From: Geomonas limicola
GTDB taxonomy: Bacteria > Desulfobacterota > Desulfuromonadia > Geobacterales > Geobacteraceae
Direction of reading: 5' to 3'
Length of the DNA: 64,000 nucleotides
NCBI RefSeq assembly: GCF_014193675.1
Contig: NZ_BLXZ01000002.1
Coordinates: forward strand, 124,001 to 188,000
Below are positions 1 through 8,519 of this stretch, piece after piece. Positions within the stretch are counted from its first letter, which is position 1, and every line of letters begins with the position of its first letter. The notes beneath the pieces are model-generated. The model was not told where the DNA came from. It did not search any database and saw only the letters and a program-made list of their open reading frames with translations. The translations under genes were made by a program, and so were the position numbers.

Positions 1-1
1 G

Positions 2-304
2 ATCGACCGCGAGGTCACCGTGGGGGACCGGCTTCCCATCAAGGTGCGCATCAGCACCGGCCAGATCCCGCTTTCGGAGATCGCCGTGGAGGCCTATTTC
101 GGGGTCCTGGATTCGCGGGGGAGCATCATGGGGGGGGAACTGGTGTCGCTGGAACCGGCAGGGAGCGCGGAGAGCTGGAGCGGGCACTTCGAGGGGGAAC
201 TCGAGTGCCGGTTCTGCGGGCGGCACGGCTTCATGCTGCGGATCATGCCGCGCCATCCCGAGCTCGGCCCGGTCTACGCGCCGGGGCTGGTGCTCTGGGG
301 CTAG
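2..304 (+). CDS. glgP: Alpha-glucan (glycogen) phosphorylase, C-terminal end (partial)
   Basis: The gene enters from the left edge, so only the last 100 residues are visible; the frame is open from base 2 with no start. The end matches the C-terminal tail of the Thermus-type alpha-glucan phosphorylase family: an ISTG stretch, a 'YFGVLDSRG' segment, then 'GRHGF' and 'RIMPRHPELGPVYAPGLVLWG'-like sequence up to the stop. These enzymes release glucose-1-phosphate from glycogen in the cytoplasm. The stop lies 6 bp from the stop of the convergent flhB, with no obvious terminator between them. Catalytic residues are outside the window. Confidence 0.82.
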   Translation: MDREVTVGDRLPIKVRISTGQIPLSEIAVEAYFGVLDSRGSIMGGELVSLEPAGSAESWSGHFEGELECRFCGRHGFMLRIMPRHPELGPVYAPGLVLWG

Positions 305-310
305 GTTTTT

Positions 311-1372
311 CTACATCTTTCCTTTCAGGCTGTACACATAGGCCAGGATTTCCGCGACCGCCGCGAAGAGCGACTCGGGGATCTCCTGGCCTTCTTCCAC
401 CTGGCCGTAGAGTTCGCGGGCCAGGAAGCGGTTCTCCACCAGGGTCACGTTGTTCTCCCGGGCTATGATCTTGATCTGCAGGGCCATCTGGTCCACCCCC
501 TTGAACACCACGATCGGGGCGGCGTTCTTGGAGCGGTCGTACTTGAGCGCCACCGCGTAGTGGGTCGGGTTGGTGACCACGACGTCGGCGGTCGGGATGA
601 TCTGGCGCATGCGGCGCCGGGCCATCTGGAACTGCTTCTGCTTGATCTTCCCCTTGACCGCCGGGTCCCCTTCGGCGTTTTTGTTCTCGTCCTTCACCTC
701 CTGCTTGGTCATCTTCAGGTTTTCCAGGAAGCGCCACTTCACGAAGGCCAGGTCGACCACCGCGAGGACGATCAACACCCCGCAGGTGTGCAGCACGATC
801 TTGAAGGCAAGGTGGCCGATGAACTCCAGGATCCCGGGGAGGTCGCGGTCCACCAGGTAGATGATCCCCTCCATCTCCTCGGTCAGGATCTTGTACGCCA
901 TGTACCCCACGATCAAAAGTTTGACAAAGGACTTGGCCACCTCGAACAGGGAGTCCTTGTTGAAAAGCTTGCTGATCCCCTGCGCCGGGTTCAGCCGGGT
1001 GATGTCGAACTTGAGCTTCTCGGTGCTCAGCATCACCCCCCCCTGACTCATCTCCACCACGATCCCCGCCACCAACACGATCAGGACAAAGGGCCCCAGG
1101 ATGAGGGCCAGGCAACCGAACTGCTTGATGAGGAGCGCGTGCACCCCGGTGTAGGTGAGGTCGGTGCGGGTGATTCCCGCGAAGATGTCGTGCATGTTGC
1201 TTTTCAGCGTCTTGAGGATGATGCCGGAGGTGGCGTAGAGCCCGATCATCGCCGAAATGAGCGAGATCGCCGAAGTCATCTCGCGGCTGCGCGGCACGCT
1301 CCCCTTGCTCTTGGCCTCGTGGACCTTCTTGCTTGTCGGTTTTTCTGTTTTGGAATGTTTGTCGTCTGACAT
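311..1372 (-). CDS. flhB: Flagellar export apparatus switch protein FlhB
   Basis: This 353-residue inner-membrane component of the flagellar type III export gate switches substrate specificity from rod/hook to filament. It has a charged N-terminus, four hydrophobic segments in the first ~215 residues, a charged linker (KGKIKQKQFQMARRRM) and the NPTH autocleavage motif (residues ~267-270), followed by 'YAVALKYD'. Length is normal for the family. It starts 6 bp after the fliR stop and is the last gene of the fliL-flhB run. The usual next gene, flhA, is not here; a convergent glycogen phosphorylase gene follows instead. Confidence 0.97.
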   Translation of the reverse strand: MSDDKHSKTEKPTSKKVHEAKSKGSVPRSREMTSAISLISAMIGLYATSGIILKTLKSNMHDIFAGITRTDLTYTGVHALLIKQFGCLALILGPFVLIVLVAGIVVEMSQGGVMLSTEKLKFDITRLNPAQGISKLFNKDSLFEVAKSFVKLLIVGYMAYKILTEEMEGIIYLVDRDLPGILEFIGHLAFKIVLHTCGVLIVLAVVDLAFVKWRFLENLKMTKQEVKDENKNAEGDPAVKGKIKQKQFQMARRRMRQIIPTADVVVTNPTHYAVALKYDRSKNAAPIVVFKGVDQMALQIKIIARENNVTLVENRFLARELYGQVEEGQEIPESLFAAVAEILAYVYSLKGKM

Positions 1373-1378
1373 GGCGGG

Positions 1379-2164
1379 CTAGGCGAGCAGCTTGAAGAGC
1401 ACGCGCATCTGCCCGGTCATCGCCCCGAAGGCGACCTCGAGGACGCGCAGGAAGACCGGCAGGGAGATCCCCAGGATCACGAAGCCGATGCCGATGTTCA
1501 AGGGCATGCTCACCATGAAGACGTTCATGGCGGGGAAGCTGCGGGCCACGATCCCCAGGGCAACCGAGGTGGCCAGAAGCGCCACGGCCACCGGTGCGGC
1601 GAGCTTGAGGGCGATGACGAAGACCCCGGTGGATGCGTCCACCAGGAACTTGAGGAGCTCGGGACTCGTGTGCCAGGCGCCCACCGGGATCACCTGGTAG
1701 CTCTCCACGATGCCGCGGATGAAGAAGTGGTGCACCCCCAGGGAGAGGAAGATGAGCGTTGCCAGCGCCCCCTGGAACATCGCCATGGTCGGCACGTTGT
1801 TCTGGGTGGTCGGGTCGAAGAGCGTCGCCATGGAGAGGCCGATCTGGGCACCCACCTGCTGTCCGCAGAACTCCACGGCGGCAAACACGAACTGGGAGAG
1901 GAGCCCCAGGGTGAGCCCGATCAGGCTCTCCAGGATGACCAGGAGCGCCAGGGAGATGATGTCGCTGGGGAGGGTGGCGAGGTGCGGTTTCACGATGGGG
2001 AAGAGCAAAAGCGCCATGGCGAAGATGAGCGGTGCCTTGATGCGGTTCGGGACGATGCGGGCGCCGAACAGGGGGATCGCCGCGAAGAGCCCGGCCACCC
2101 TGGCGAGCACCAGGGCGAACGGGATCAGGTCGTCGAGCGCCTTGAGCGGCAGGGCGTCGAACAC
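1379..2164 (-). CDS. fliR: Flagellar export gate protein FliR
   Basis: A 261-residue polytopic membrane protein with about six hydrophobic helices. It carries the FliR signatures: 'R..GLF...P.FG....P..IK', 'L..E.LIGL.LG....F', and a C-terminal 'P.NIGIGF..LG.SLP'. With FliP and FliQ it forms the export gate core inside the MS ring. The start is GTG, one base after the fliQ stop, so translation is probably coupled. The order fliP-fliQ-fliR-flhB is the standard one. Confidence 0.96.
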   Translation of the reverse strand: MFDALPLKALDDLIPFALVLARVAGLFAAIPLFGARIVPNRIKAPLIFAMALLLFPIVKPHLATLPSDIISLALLVILESLIGLTLGLLSQFVFAAVEFCGQQVGAQIGLSMATLFDPTTQNNVPTMAMFQGALATLIFLSLGVHHFFIRGIVESYQVIPVGAWHTSPELLKFLVDASTGVFVIALKLAAPVAVALLATSVALGIVARSFPAMNVFMVSMPLNIGIGFVILGISLPVFLRVLEVAFGAMTGQMRVLFKLLA

Positions 2165-2165
2165 G

Positions 2166-2435
2166 CTAGTGCCTCATGTTCGCGATCATGCCGTAGACCT
2201 CGCGGGTGAAGTCGCTCATGTAGGTCATCATCCAGGGGAAAAAGATGACCATGGCGACCATGACGGCGGCGATTTTCGGTGCGAAGGCGAGCGTCGCCTC
2301 GTTGATCGAGGTGACCGCCTGGAAGATGGAGATCAAAAGACCGATCACCAGGGCGCAGATTAAAAGAGGCGCCGAAAGAAGCAGTACCGCCTCGAAGCTG
2401 CGGCGGCCGAGTTGTACGACCAGTTCGGGTGTCAT
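2166..2435 (-). CDS. fliQ: Flagellar export gate protein FliQ
   Basis: An 89-residue protein with two transmembrane helices, the normal FliQ length, starting MTPELVVQLGRRSF and containing 'AP.L..LVIGLLISIFQA.TSINE.TL.F.PK'. It assembles around FliP/FliR in the export gate. The frame stays open upstream to 2552, but I chose the ATG at 2435 because an AAGGAG ribosome site lies 5 bp before it and homology begins there. A 153-bp gap separates it from fliP. Confidence 0.96.
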   Translation of the reverse strand: MTPELVVQLGRRSFEAVLLLSAPLLICALVIGLLISIFQAVTSINEATLAFAPKIAAVMVAMVIFFPWMMTYMSDFTREVYGMIANMRH

Positions 2436-2588
2436 GGGAACTCCTTGAACGCGGGAAAAAACGTTGAATCGTTGAGGTGCTGCGTCGGCAAAACGTCGTT
2501 GACGGGTGCGGAGACGCCGAGTCGGCGTACCCCGGGAAAAGGTCCCGCTCAACCACTCGACCCCTGTTACGCCGTTGCCCCGCCTCTA

Positions 2589-3347
2589 TTACCCGAAGCT
2601 CTTCACCAGCGAGCCGATGATGAGGCTCCAGCCGTCCACCAGGACGAAGAGGAGGATCTTGAAGGGGAGCGAGATCATGACCGGCGGCAGCATCATCATA
2701 CCCATCGACATGAGCACCGAGGCGACCACCATGTCCAGGACCAGGAACGGGATGTAGACCAGGAAGCCGATCTGGAAGGCGGTCTTCAGCTCGCTCACCA
2801 CGTAGGCCGGGATGAGGGTCAGGGTCGGGATGTCGTCGGCGTTGCGCGGCCGGGGGAGCTTGGAGAGCGACAGAAACAGCGCCAGGTCCTTCTCCCGCAC
2901 CTGGGAGAGCATGAACTTTCTGATCGGCGCCACGCCGCGCTTGATCGCCTCCTCCTGGCTGATGGTCTGGGCCTTGTAGGGCTGCAGCGCCTGGGTGTTC
3001 ACCTGCTGCCAGACCGGGGCCATGATGAAAAAGGTGAGAAACAGGGAGAGCCCTACCACGATCTGGTTGGAGGGGGCCTGCTGGGTCCCCATGGCGCTCC
3101 TCAGGAAGGAGAGCACCACCACGATGCGGGTGAAGGAGGTGGTCATCATCAACAGGCTCGGCGCCAGCGAGATGACGGTCATCATGAAGAAGATCTGCAG
3201 CACCACGGCCACATCGCCCGGCTTGGAGACCTTCCCCATCCCGACGCTCACCGTGGGAATCGACAGCGGCTCGGCGCCGGCCGTTGCTGCAAGGGTCAGG
3301 GAGGCGAGGATAACCAGCAGCGCTCCCAGAAAGGCTTTAGTTCTCAC
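2589..3347 (-). CDS. fliP: Flagellar export gate protein FliP
   Basis: A 252-residue membrane protein with a cleavable signal peptide (residues 1-25) followed by the FliP core: '[19 protein letters not shown]', 'GTQQ.P.NQI..GL.LFLT', and the C-terminal '[16 protein letters not shown]' and 'L.DGW.L..GSL..SF' segments. It is the founding subunit of the export gate. The GTG start overlaps the fliO stop by 4 bp (GTGA), which implies translational coupling. Confidence 0.97.
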   Translation of the reverse strand: MRTKAFLGALLVILASLTLAATAGAEPLSIPTVSVGMGKVSKPGDVAVVLQIFFMMTVISLAPSLLMMTTSFTRIVVVLSFLRSAMGTQQAPSNQIVVGLSLFLTFFIMAPVWQQVNTQALQPYKAQTISQEEAIKRGVAPIRKFMLSQVREKDLALFLSLSKLPRPRNADDIPTLTLIPAYVVSELKTAFQIGFLVYIPFLVLDMVVASVLMSMGMMMLPPVMISLPFKILLFVLVDGWSLIIGSLVKSFG

Positions 3348-3814
3348 GCGAAACCGCCACTCTTTTTTTGCAGGCTGAATTCCGGCACCCGGGGGGCGGC
3401 GGCCAGCTGCTTGATCTTGTTCATGAGGTTGGCCGGGATCAGGGTGGCGCAGCCGCGCTCGTCCACGATCTCGATCTCCTCGAGCATCTCCACCTGCTTC
3501 AAGAAGTTGATCCCCTCGCCGGTGTTGGAAAGCAGCAGGTACTCCCCCGCCACCTCCACCAGCATGAGCGACTTCTTGGGAGCCAGGTGCCGGGTCTCCA
3601 CGACCCGGATGTAGCTGAAGGGGGTACCGCCGGCCTGGGGGAGCTTCAGGTAGCGCCCGGCCAGGTAGTAGAGGATCAGGATGATCCCGATGACCAGGAC
3701 CAGCGAACCGACCATCCTGGCGAAGCTGCCGGCCAGATCGGCGCCGTCCGAGGCGAAGGCCCCCGCGGGGACCAGCACCAGCAAACCGCCTATCAGCACG
3801 CTCAATCTTCTCAT
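3344..3814 (-). CDS. fliO: Flagellar biosynthetic protein FliO
   Basis: A 156-residue protein with an N-terminal signal-like segment (residues 1-22), one transmembrane helix (residues ~32-53, '[21 protein letters not shown]') and a cytoplasmic domain with the FliO pattern '[34 protein letters not shown]', written here in part. FliO helps FliP oligomerise during export-gate assembly. Its ATG overlaps the fliN stop (ATGA). Confidence 0.92.
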   Translation of the reverse strand: MRRLSVLIGGLLVLVPAGAFASDGADLAGSFARMVGSLVLVIGIILILYYLAGRYLKLPQAGGTPFSYIRVVETRHLAPKKSLMLVEVAGEYLLLSNTGEGINFLKQVEMLEEIEIVDERGCATLIPANLMNKIKQLAAAPRVPEFSLQKKSGGFA

Positions 3815-4122
3815 AGCACCTTGTCCACCCTTTCGTTGGGGCTCACGATGTCGAGGAGCCGGATGCCGAACTTGTCGTTCACCACCACCGCCTCGCCGCG
3901 CGCCACCAGCTTCGAATTGACGAAGACGTCCAGCGGCTCACCGGCCAGCTTGGTAAGTTCCACCACCGACCCCTGGTTCAGTTGCAGGACGTCGCGCACC
4001 AGCATCTTGGTGCGCCCCAGCTCGACCGTGAGCTGCAGCGGGATGTCCATGATGAACTCGAGGTTCTTCATCTGCGGGGATTCTTTGGAATCTTCCAAGG
4101 CAAGTTTGTCGTTCACATTCAA
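3811..4122 (-). CDS. fliN: Flagellar motor switch protein FliN
   Basis: A 103-residue C-ring protein consisting almost wholly of a SpoA domain: '[15 protein letters not shown]', '[17 protein letters not shown]', '[24 protein letters not shown]'. It forms the base of the rotor, where FliH and phosphorylated CheY act. No in-frame ATG exists at the start. The TTG at 4122 overlaps the fliM stop (TTGA); a GTG at 4116 is the alternative. A GGGGGTG ribosome site precedes both. Confidence 0.95.
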   Translation of the reverse strand: MNVNDKLALEDSKESPQMKNLEFIMDIPLQLTVELGRTKMLVRDVLQLNQGSVVELTKLAGEPLDVFVNSKLVARGEAVVVNDKFGIRLLDIVSPNERVDKVL

Positions 4123-5099
4123 GTATCACCCCCTATACGCAAGGGGCGGCTGATCTGCACCGCCTTGTTCCCCCCGCTAACACCTGCTATTCCCATGAAT
4201 TTCTTGGTCCCGCCGATCTTGACCAGGAGGTCGTTGCGGTTGCTCCCTTCAAGCATGACGGTATCTCCGGGAGTCAGCTCCAGAAGTTCCTCCAGCGAGA
4301 TGGTGGCGCTCCCCATTTCGACCGAGAGGTCGAGCGGCGCGTCGAGCAGCTCCTCGGAAAGCCGGTAGGACCAGAGCGGGTCCACGGCCATCATGTCGGT
4401 CTGCACGCCGCGCTTCAACTTGTCGCGGATCGGCTCGACCGTCAAGAACGGGATGGCCAGCGTCATGTTGCCGACCGTCTCCTCGATCTGGATCTTGAGC
4501 GCCATGGTGACCACCTGGTACTCGGGCGGCACGATGTTCACCAGGCGCGGGTTCATCTCCATGCGCAACAGGTTCATGGTGACCGGGCAGAGCGGCGCCC
4601 AGGCTTTCTCCAGGTCGGCCAGCACGTCCTTGACGATCTTCTCCACCAGGCGGAGCTCGATGGAGGTGAAGAGCCGGTTCATCCCGGCACCCGCCGCCAC
4701 GCCGCTGCCGCCCAGGATCGAGTCGACGATGGTGAAGACCAGGGTCGAGTCGAAGGCGATGAGCGCCGCACCCTTCAAGGGTTCCATCTTGTAGATCGCC
4801 AGGCAGACCGGGGACGGGAGCACGCTCATGAAGTCACCGAACTTGAAGGGGCGCGCCTCTTCCTTCTTGATCTCCACCATGCGGCCCAGGCGGTTGGACA
4901 GGGTGACCCGGTTGAACCGGATGAAACCGTCGTAGACGATGTCCAGGTTCGGGATGACCCGGTGCGCCTCGATGTCCAGGAGGTCGAACTGTTCGGCCTG
5001 GGGTCCGCCCTTGGCAAGCTCCGCTTCGGGGTTCAGTGTCCCCTCGAAGACGGCCGCGACCAGGGCGTCGATCTCTTCCTTGGTGAGAAGTTTCTCCAT
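4119..5099 (-). CDS. fliM: Flagellar motor switch protein FliM
   Basis: A 326-residue C-ring protein. The N-terminus carries the CheY-P-binding type motif (LLTKEEIDALV). The middle domain (residues ~45-230) has 'GSGVAAGAGMNRLFTSIE', close to the family's GG-x-G motif, and the C-terminal SpoA domain (~250-315) contains 'LELTPGDTVML'. FliM couples chemotaxis signals to rotation direction through FliG. It lies between fliL (12 bp upstream) and fliN (4-bp overlap). Confidence 0.97.
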   Translation of the reverse strand: MEKLLTKEEIDALVAAVFEGTLNPEAELAKGGPQAEQFDLLDIEAHRVIPNLDIVYDGFIRFNRVTLSNRLGRMVEIKKEEARPFKFGDFMSVLPSPVCLAIYKMEPLKGAALIAFDSTLVFTIVDSILGGSGVAAGAGMNRLFTSIELRLVEKIVKDVLADLEKAWAPLCPVTMNLLRMEMNPRLVNIVPPEYQVVTMALKIQIEETVGNMTLAIPFLTVEPIRDKLKRGVQTDMMAVDPLWSYRLSEELLDAPLDLSVEMGSATISLEELLELTPGDTVMLEGSNRNDLLVKIGGTKKFMGIAGVSGGNKAVQISRPLRIGGDT

Positions 5100-5111
5100 C
5101 AGGGGGTCCCT

Positions 5112-5669
5112 TTACTGCACCACGAAGTCGGTGAAATATACCTTGCTGACCTTGTTGGCCCCGGCAATCCGGTTGGAGGCCGCGAGGATCTGCTCTCTCA
5201 GGGTGTTCTTGCCCTGCAGGTCCTGGATCTCCTGCATGGTCTTGGTGGTGAGCAGGATCAGGATCGCGTCCCTGAGCGGGGCGACCTTGGTGTCGAGCTC
5301 GGCCTTCACCTCGGGATTCACCATCTCGAACTCCACCTTGAGTTTGAGGTAGCGGATCTCCTGGCCGTCGTAGATGTTCACGATAAACGGCTCAAGCGCA
5401 TAGCTGCTGGCGCTGGGTTTCCCTTCTTTCCCCTCGCCGTGGCCCCCTTCCGCCTTGGCCTCGCCATGTCCACCTTCGGCCTTGGCCTCGGCCTTGGCTT
5501 CCACCTTGGCCTCGCCGTGCGCGCCCTTCTTGTCGCCCTTGCTGCCGCCCATGAACATGGCGGCACCGCCCCCGATTACCAAAAGCGCTACCGCGGCGCC
5601 GATGATGATGAACAGTTTCTTCTTGTCCTTGGGTGGTGGGGCATCCTGGGTTTTTGCCTGTTCGGCCAT
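5112..5669 (-). CDS. fliL: Flagellar basal-body protein FliL with repetitive periplasmic linker
   Basis: A 184-residue protein with one transmembrane helix (residues ~19-40) and a periplasmic FliL domain (~88-184, 'ALEPFIVNIYDG..IRYLKLKVEFE'), which surrounds and stabilises the stator. Between them lies an unusually repetitive linker (residues ~43-86) built from Lys/Ala/Glu/Gly/His units such as GHGEAKAE. The frame stays open to 5831, but the ATG at 5669 has an AAGGAG site 8 bp upstream and begins the recognisable protein. A near-perfect sigma-54 promoter lies about 53 bp upstream, so fliL heads the fliL-flhB operon. Confidence 0.94.
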   Translation of the reverse strand: MAEQAKTQDAPPPKDKKKLFIIIGAAVALLVIGGGAAMFMGGSKGDKKGAHGEAKVEAKAEAKAEGGHGEAKAEGGHGEGKEGKPSASSYALEPFIVNIYDGQEIRYLKLKVEFEMVNPEVKAELDTKVAPLRDAILILLTTKTMQEIQDLQGKNTLREQILAASNRIAGANKVSKVYFTDFVVQ

Positions 5670-5721
5670 ACCGGGTTCTCCTTTGTGCTTGCCGCGTGAT
5701 CGCGTATCGACTGACTCCCAT

Positions 5722-5738
5722 TGCAACCTGGGTGCCAG
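5722..5738 (-). promoter_or_regulatory. Sigma-54 promoter of fliL operon
   Basis: On the minus strand the sequence reads CTGGCACCCAGGTTGCA. It matches the sigma-54 consensus TGGCAC-N5-TTGCA at every core base with the required spacing. The predicted start is ~5710, about 40 bases before the fliL ATG. Confidence 0.8.
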
Positions 5739-6180
5739 TTCGGCCCGCAAGCGCCCCGAGAGTGCCGTGAACACTGCCGAATACTGCATCCCCCAGAGAT
5801 ACCGCCTGACTTTGCGCTGAACTTTTACCAACGGATAAGGGGCGATTTTGCCCTGCCAAGCGGCGGTGTTTTGAATTGCGGGTCAATGTTTTGACTAGGG
5901 CGCCGACATACCGGCAGAACCCGGGTGGGAGGCGATTCCCGCATCGCTTCGAACGGGAAGCTAAAGTTTCCCGGCGTAGCGCCGACCCGGGAAGTAGTGC
6001 CGGCAGCAGCGGGGGAGCTTCCCGATGCTGCGGTGCACCTGCCGGGCCCACGCGCCCGGTGCAGCTGCCGGGACGTCGTTCCCGGTCCGGCGTGCGGCGT
6101 GGGGAGGTCGCCTGACCCTGGAGCTCCCTGCCGGACGGTATTCGCGGCAGCTGTCGGGCGGCCCGGGCAAGCCATTCTCA

Positions 6181-6197
6181 TTGGCAGGGCCCTTGCA
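6181..6197 (+). promoter_or_regulatory. Sigma-54 promoter of the lipoprotein/FlgO-like operon
   Basis: The sequence TTGGCAGGGCCCTTGCA differs from the consensus TTGGCACG-N4-TTGCA only at the C after GGCA. The GG and GC doublets are correctly spaced. It lies 126 bp before the ATG at 6323. The upstream ATG at 6197 falls inside the -12 element, which argues against a longer protein. Confidence 0.68.
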
Positions 6198-6322
6198 TGA
6201 TGGTGCATCCTAGCAGGACCCGCCCGAAAGGGCAGGCGGTTCCCGGCGAAGCAGCTTCCCGGGACGGCTCACATCAACCTGGCCGGCAGGGCAACGCGCC
6301 CAAGGTCAGTGGAGGATTTTAC

Positions 6323-6994
6323 ATGGCTCTGCGTCTGGCTCTTTTTCTTGCACTGCTCACCGCCTTCGGGTGCGCCTCACGGGTCCCCGTGGCAGTGAAC
6401 CATTCCCTGACCACCCAGAAAAAGGCCAAGGCGGCGCACCACTGGGACGTGCTGGCCGAGGACATCGCCCAGCAGACCAAGCTGGCCATTGCCGACCCGA
6501 AGAAGAACTTTCCGAAGAAGCCGATCTACATCCAGCCCGGCGGAAGCTCCAGCTTCGACACCGCCTTTAGAAACTTCCTGATCACCCGGATGGTGAACGA
6601 CGGGGTGCCGGTGACCGCCGAGCCGCGCGAGGGGCTCGCCATCGGCTACGATACCCAGCTGGTGCGCCACGACAGCAGCCGCTACACCCACATCCCCGGC
6701 TCGCTCACCGCGCTGGCCGCCGGGGTCTGGGTGATCCGGGACCTGGCCGCCGGAGCCGCCGCCGATGCCGCGCCGGCCACCCTGGGGCTCACCGCCCTCG
6801 CCGATTACGCCCTGGGGCACTACGCCGGCGGGGCCACCCACACGGAACTCATCGTGACCACGACCATCCTGGACCAGTCCAGGTATATCTTCCGCAAGTC
6901 GGACATCTACTACCTCGAGGACGAGGACACCGGGCTCTTCAGCGGCGAAGCGCCGGCGCGCCAGGTGAAACAGCTGGGGGTGGTGGCACAATGA
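6323..6994 (+). CDS. Lipoprotein, probably flagellum-associated envelope component
   Basis: A 223-residue protein with a lipoprotein signal peptide (hydrophobic residues 4-14, lipobox ending LTAFGC). The mature part has no catalytic motif I recognise. It contains an Ala-rich hydrophobic stretch (~132-160) that could contact membrane. The ATG at 6323 follows a GGAGGA site at 6311. It overlaps the next gene by 4 bp (ATGA); that gene is FlgO-like, and the sigma-54 promoter matches those of the surrounding flagellar genes. A role in the flagellar envelope or outer-membrane ring is inferred from context only. Confidence 0.75.
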   Translation: MALRLALFLALLTAFGCASRVPVAVNHSLTTQKKAKAAHHWDVLAEDIAQQTKLAIADPKKNFPKKPIYIQPGGSSSFDTAFRNFLITRMVNDGVPVTAEPREGLAIGYDTQLVRHDSSRYTHIPGSLTALAAGVWVIRDLAAGAAADAAPATLGLTALADYALGHYAGGATHTELIVTTTILDQSRYIFRKSDIYYLEDEDTGLFSGEAPARQVKQLGVVAQ

Positions 6995-7533
6995 AACGCG
7001 TTCTTTTAGGACTCTTGCTGACGCTGTTATCCGGCTGCGCCGCGCTTTCCGGCTCGACCCAGCCCGACGGCGACGACTTCTTCATGCAGTCCAACTACCG
7101 GGCCGTGGACCAGATGCTGGCCCACATCCCCGCCTCGAAGGCGCTCAACAAGCAGCAGCCGATCATCGTGGCGTCCTTGGTCAACATCGACGACCTGTAC
7201 AGCTCGCGGCTGGGGCGCACCCTGTCCGAGCAGCTCGCCACCCGGCTCACCCAGAGCGGCTACTCGGTGGTGGAGCTCAAGCTGCGCGACAGCATCTTCG
7301 TGAAACAGCTCCAGGGCGAGCTCTTGCTCTCCCGCGAGCTGAAGGACATCACCCGCAACCACAAGGCCCAGGCGGTCCTGGTGGGGACCTACTCCGAGGC
7401 AAACGGCCAGGTCTACCTCACCATCAAGCTGGTCAGCGTGGCAGACAACGTCGTCATCTCGGCGCAGGACTACCTGCTGCCGCTCAATTCCAGTGTCCGG
7501 TCGCTGCTGTGGGGCAGCGCCAAGCAGCCCTAG
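6991..7533 (+). CDS. FlgO-family outer-membrane lipoprotein
   Basis: A 180-residue lipoprotein (lipobox LLSGC near residue 16). The mature region fits the FlgO domain: 'QPIIVASLVNIDDLYSSRLGR', 'SEQLATRLTQSGYSVVELKL', 'AVLVGTYSEANGQVYLTIKLV' and 'NVVISAQDYLLPLN..VRSLL', shown in parts. In Vibrio, FlgO is an outer-membrane lipoprotein needed for flagellar stability. Its place beside flagellar operons and behind a sigma-54 promoter supports the same job. It is translationally coupled to the lipoprotein gene upstream. Confidence 0.8.
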   Translation: MKRVLLGLLLTLLSGCAALSGSTQPDGDDFFMQSNYRAVDQMLAHIPASKALNKQQPIIVASLVNIDDLYSSRLGRTLSEQLATRLTQSGYSVVELKLRDSIFVKQLQGELLLSRELKDITRNHKAQAVLVGTYSEANGQVYLTIKLVSVADNVVISAQDYLLPLNSSVRSLLWGSAKQP

Positions 7534-7554
7534 TCCGGCAATCCAGGAGAAGTC

Positions 7555-8193
7555 ATGAGAAGCTCACAGTTAAGGTTGTTAGTGTCCTGTCTGTTGGTAC
7601 CCGTTGCCGTATCGAGCGCCGCCGCGGCGGAAGTGGGCAGCGGTTACTTCTCCGTCAAGGGCGGATCTTTCCTCCCCAACGGCAAGAGCGGCTCCAACAG
7701 CCTGGCCAGCTTCGACACCGGCTACAACGGCGAGGTCGCCGTCGGCTACCGCGCCGAGAAATACGCGGCCATCGAGGTCGGTACCGGTATCTTCAGTTCG
7801 TCGAGTTCGGTATCCGACGACAACGCCTCCTCGAAGAAGACGCTCTACGGCATCCCGGTGACCGCGACCGCCAAGGCGATCCTCGACCTGGAGAAGCTGG
7901 ACCTCTTCGCCGGGGCGGGGCTCGGCTACTACTTCGCCTTCATCAAGAACGACATCAGCTTCATAAACGGGCGTTCCCCGGTCAGCGAAAGCAGCCACGG
8001 CTCCGCGCTGGGCTACCACCTGACGGTCGGCGGTGACTACAAGGTTTCCGAGCATTTGCGGGTCGGTGCCGACTTCAAGTACTTCGTGGCCAAGCCCGAG
8101 TTCACCCTGACCAACGCCCAGGGGACCAAGGACACCGCGAAGATCGACGTGGGTGGCAGCACCATCAACCTGGGGCTCAAGTACTACTTCTGA
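7555..8193 (+). CDS. Outer-membrane beta-barrel protein (OmpW/OmpA-barrel-like)
   Basis: A 212-residue protein with a signal peptide ending near 'SSAAAAE' (residue ~24). The rest alternates polar and hydrophobic residues with Gly and Tyr in the manner of an 8-stranded barrel ('GYNGEVAVGYRAEKYAAIEVGTG' in part, 'LFAGAGLGYYFAF'), and it ends in aromatic 'LGLKYYF', the usual C-terminal Omp signature. The ATG has AGGAG 6 bp before it. It lies 21 bp after the FlgO-like gene and before a terminator, so it is the third gene of that operon. Ligand or function unknown. Confidence 0.82.
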   Translation: MRSSQLRLLVSCLLVPVAVSSAAAAEVGSGYFSVKGGSFLPNGKSGSNSLASFDTGYNGEVAVGYRAEKYAAIEVGTGIFSSSSSVSDDNASSKKTLYGIPVTATAKAILDLEKLDLFAGAGLGYYFAFIKNDISFINGRSPVSESSHGSALGYHLTVGGDYKVSEHLRVGADFKYFVAKPEFTLTNAQGTKDTAKIDVGGSTINLGLKYYF

Positions 8194-8220
8194 TTCGGGA
8201 ATCTGACAAAAACGATTGAG

Positions 8221-8256
8221 GGGGATCCGCCTGCGGGTGGGTCCCCTTTTTTTGTT
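8221..8256 (+). terminator. Rho-independent terminator of the lipoprotein-Omp operon
   Basis: A GGGGATCC...GGGTCCCC stem with a short GC-rich loop, followed by seven T residues, begins 28 bp after the stop at 8193. Confidence 0.85.
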
Positions 8257-8433
8257 ACCTCTCCCCTCTCCCGCAAGGGGAGAGGGACCCTCGTTGGCCG
8301 GCTTTCCCTGAGGTACGGGAGAGGAGGCTGCAGGCAAAGCAGTGGGGCCAGTGGCACTGCGTAACCCATGCACCTACCGGCGCACCGGGCGCATGATGAT
8401 TCGCCCCTACGAACTGCACTATCGCAGGAACCA
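8257..8433. repeat. Intergenic GC-rich hairpin repeat (relic copy D)
   Basis: Just after the terminator, CTCTCCCCT...AGGGGAGAG forms a hairpin near 8265-8290. It is followed by GC-rich sequence resembling the hairpin family found near 32.2, 40.5 and 59.4 kb. No ORF here has a ribosome site. Confidence 0.45.
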
Positions 8434-8472
8434 AATAAAAAGCTCCCTCGACTTCGCCGGGGGAGCTTTTTT
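8434..8472. terminator. Bidirectional terminator after the cohesin-like gene
   Basis: A run of A, stem AGCTCCC / GGGAGCT, then a T run. On the minus strand it closes the cohesin-like lipoprotein gene (stop at 8520); on the plus strand it would back up the terminator at 8221. Confidence 0.85.
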
Positions 8473-8519
8473 GGTGTGTCAAAGTTTCGAGCCGCGTGTC
8501 GGCTCTCCGTCTCGGCCGA

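Larger units (their letters stand above)
5670..6322. other. Intergenic gap between divergent fliL and lipoprotein genes
   Basis: This 653-bp gap separates divergently transcribed units. It carries the fliL sigma-54 site near its left end and the lipoprotein-operon sigma-54 site near its right end. Between them are many short GC-rich inverted repeats built on CCCGG/GCCGGC-type words. ORFs crossing the gap lack ribosome sites and family resemblance. Confidence 0.6.

Noticed and set aside
5825..6208. Small ORFs in the fliL/lipoprotein gap
   Set aside because: All overlap one another in several frames, lack ribosome sites, and one would start inside the sigma-54 promoter.
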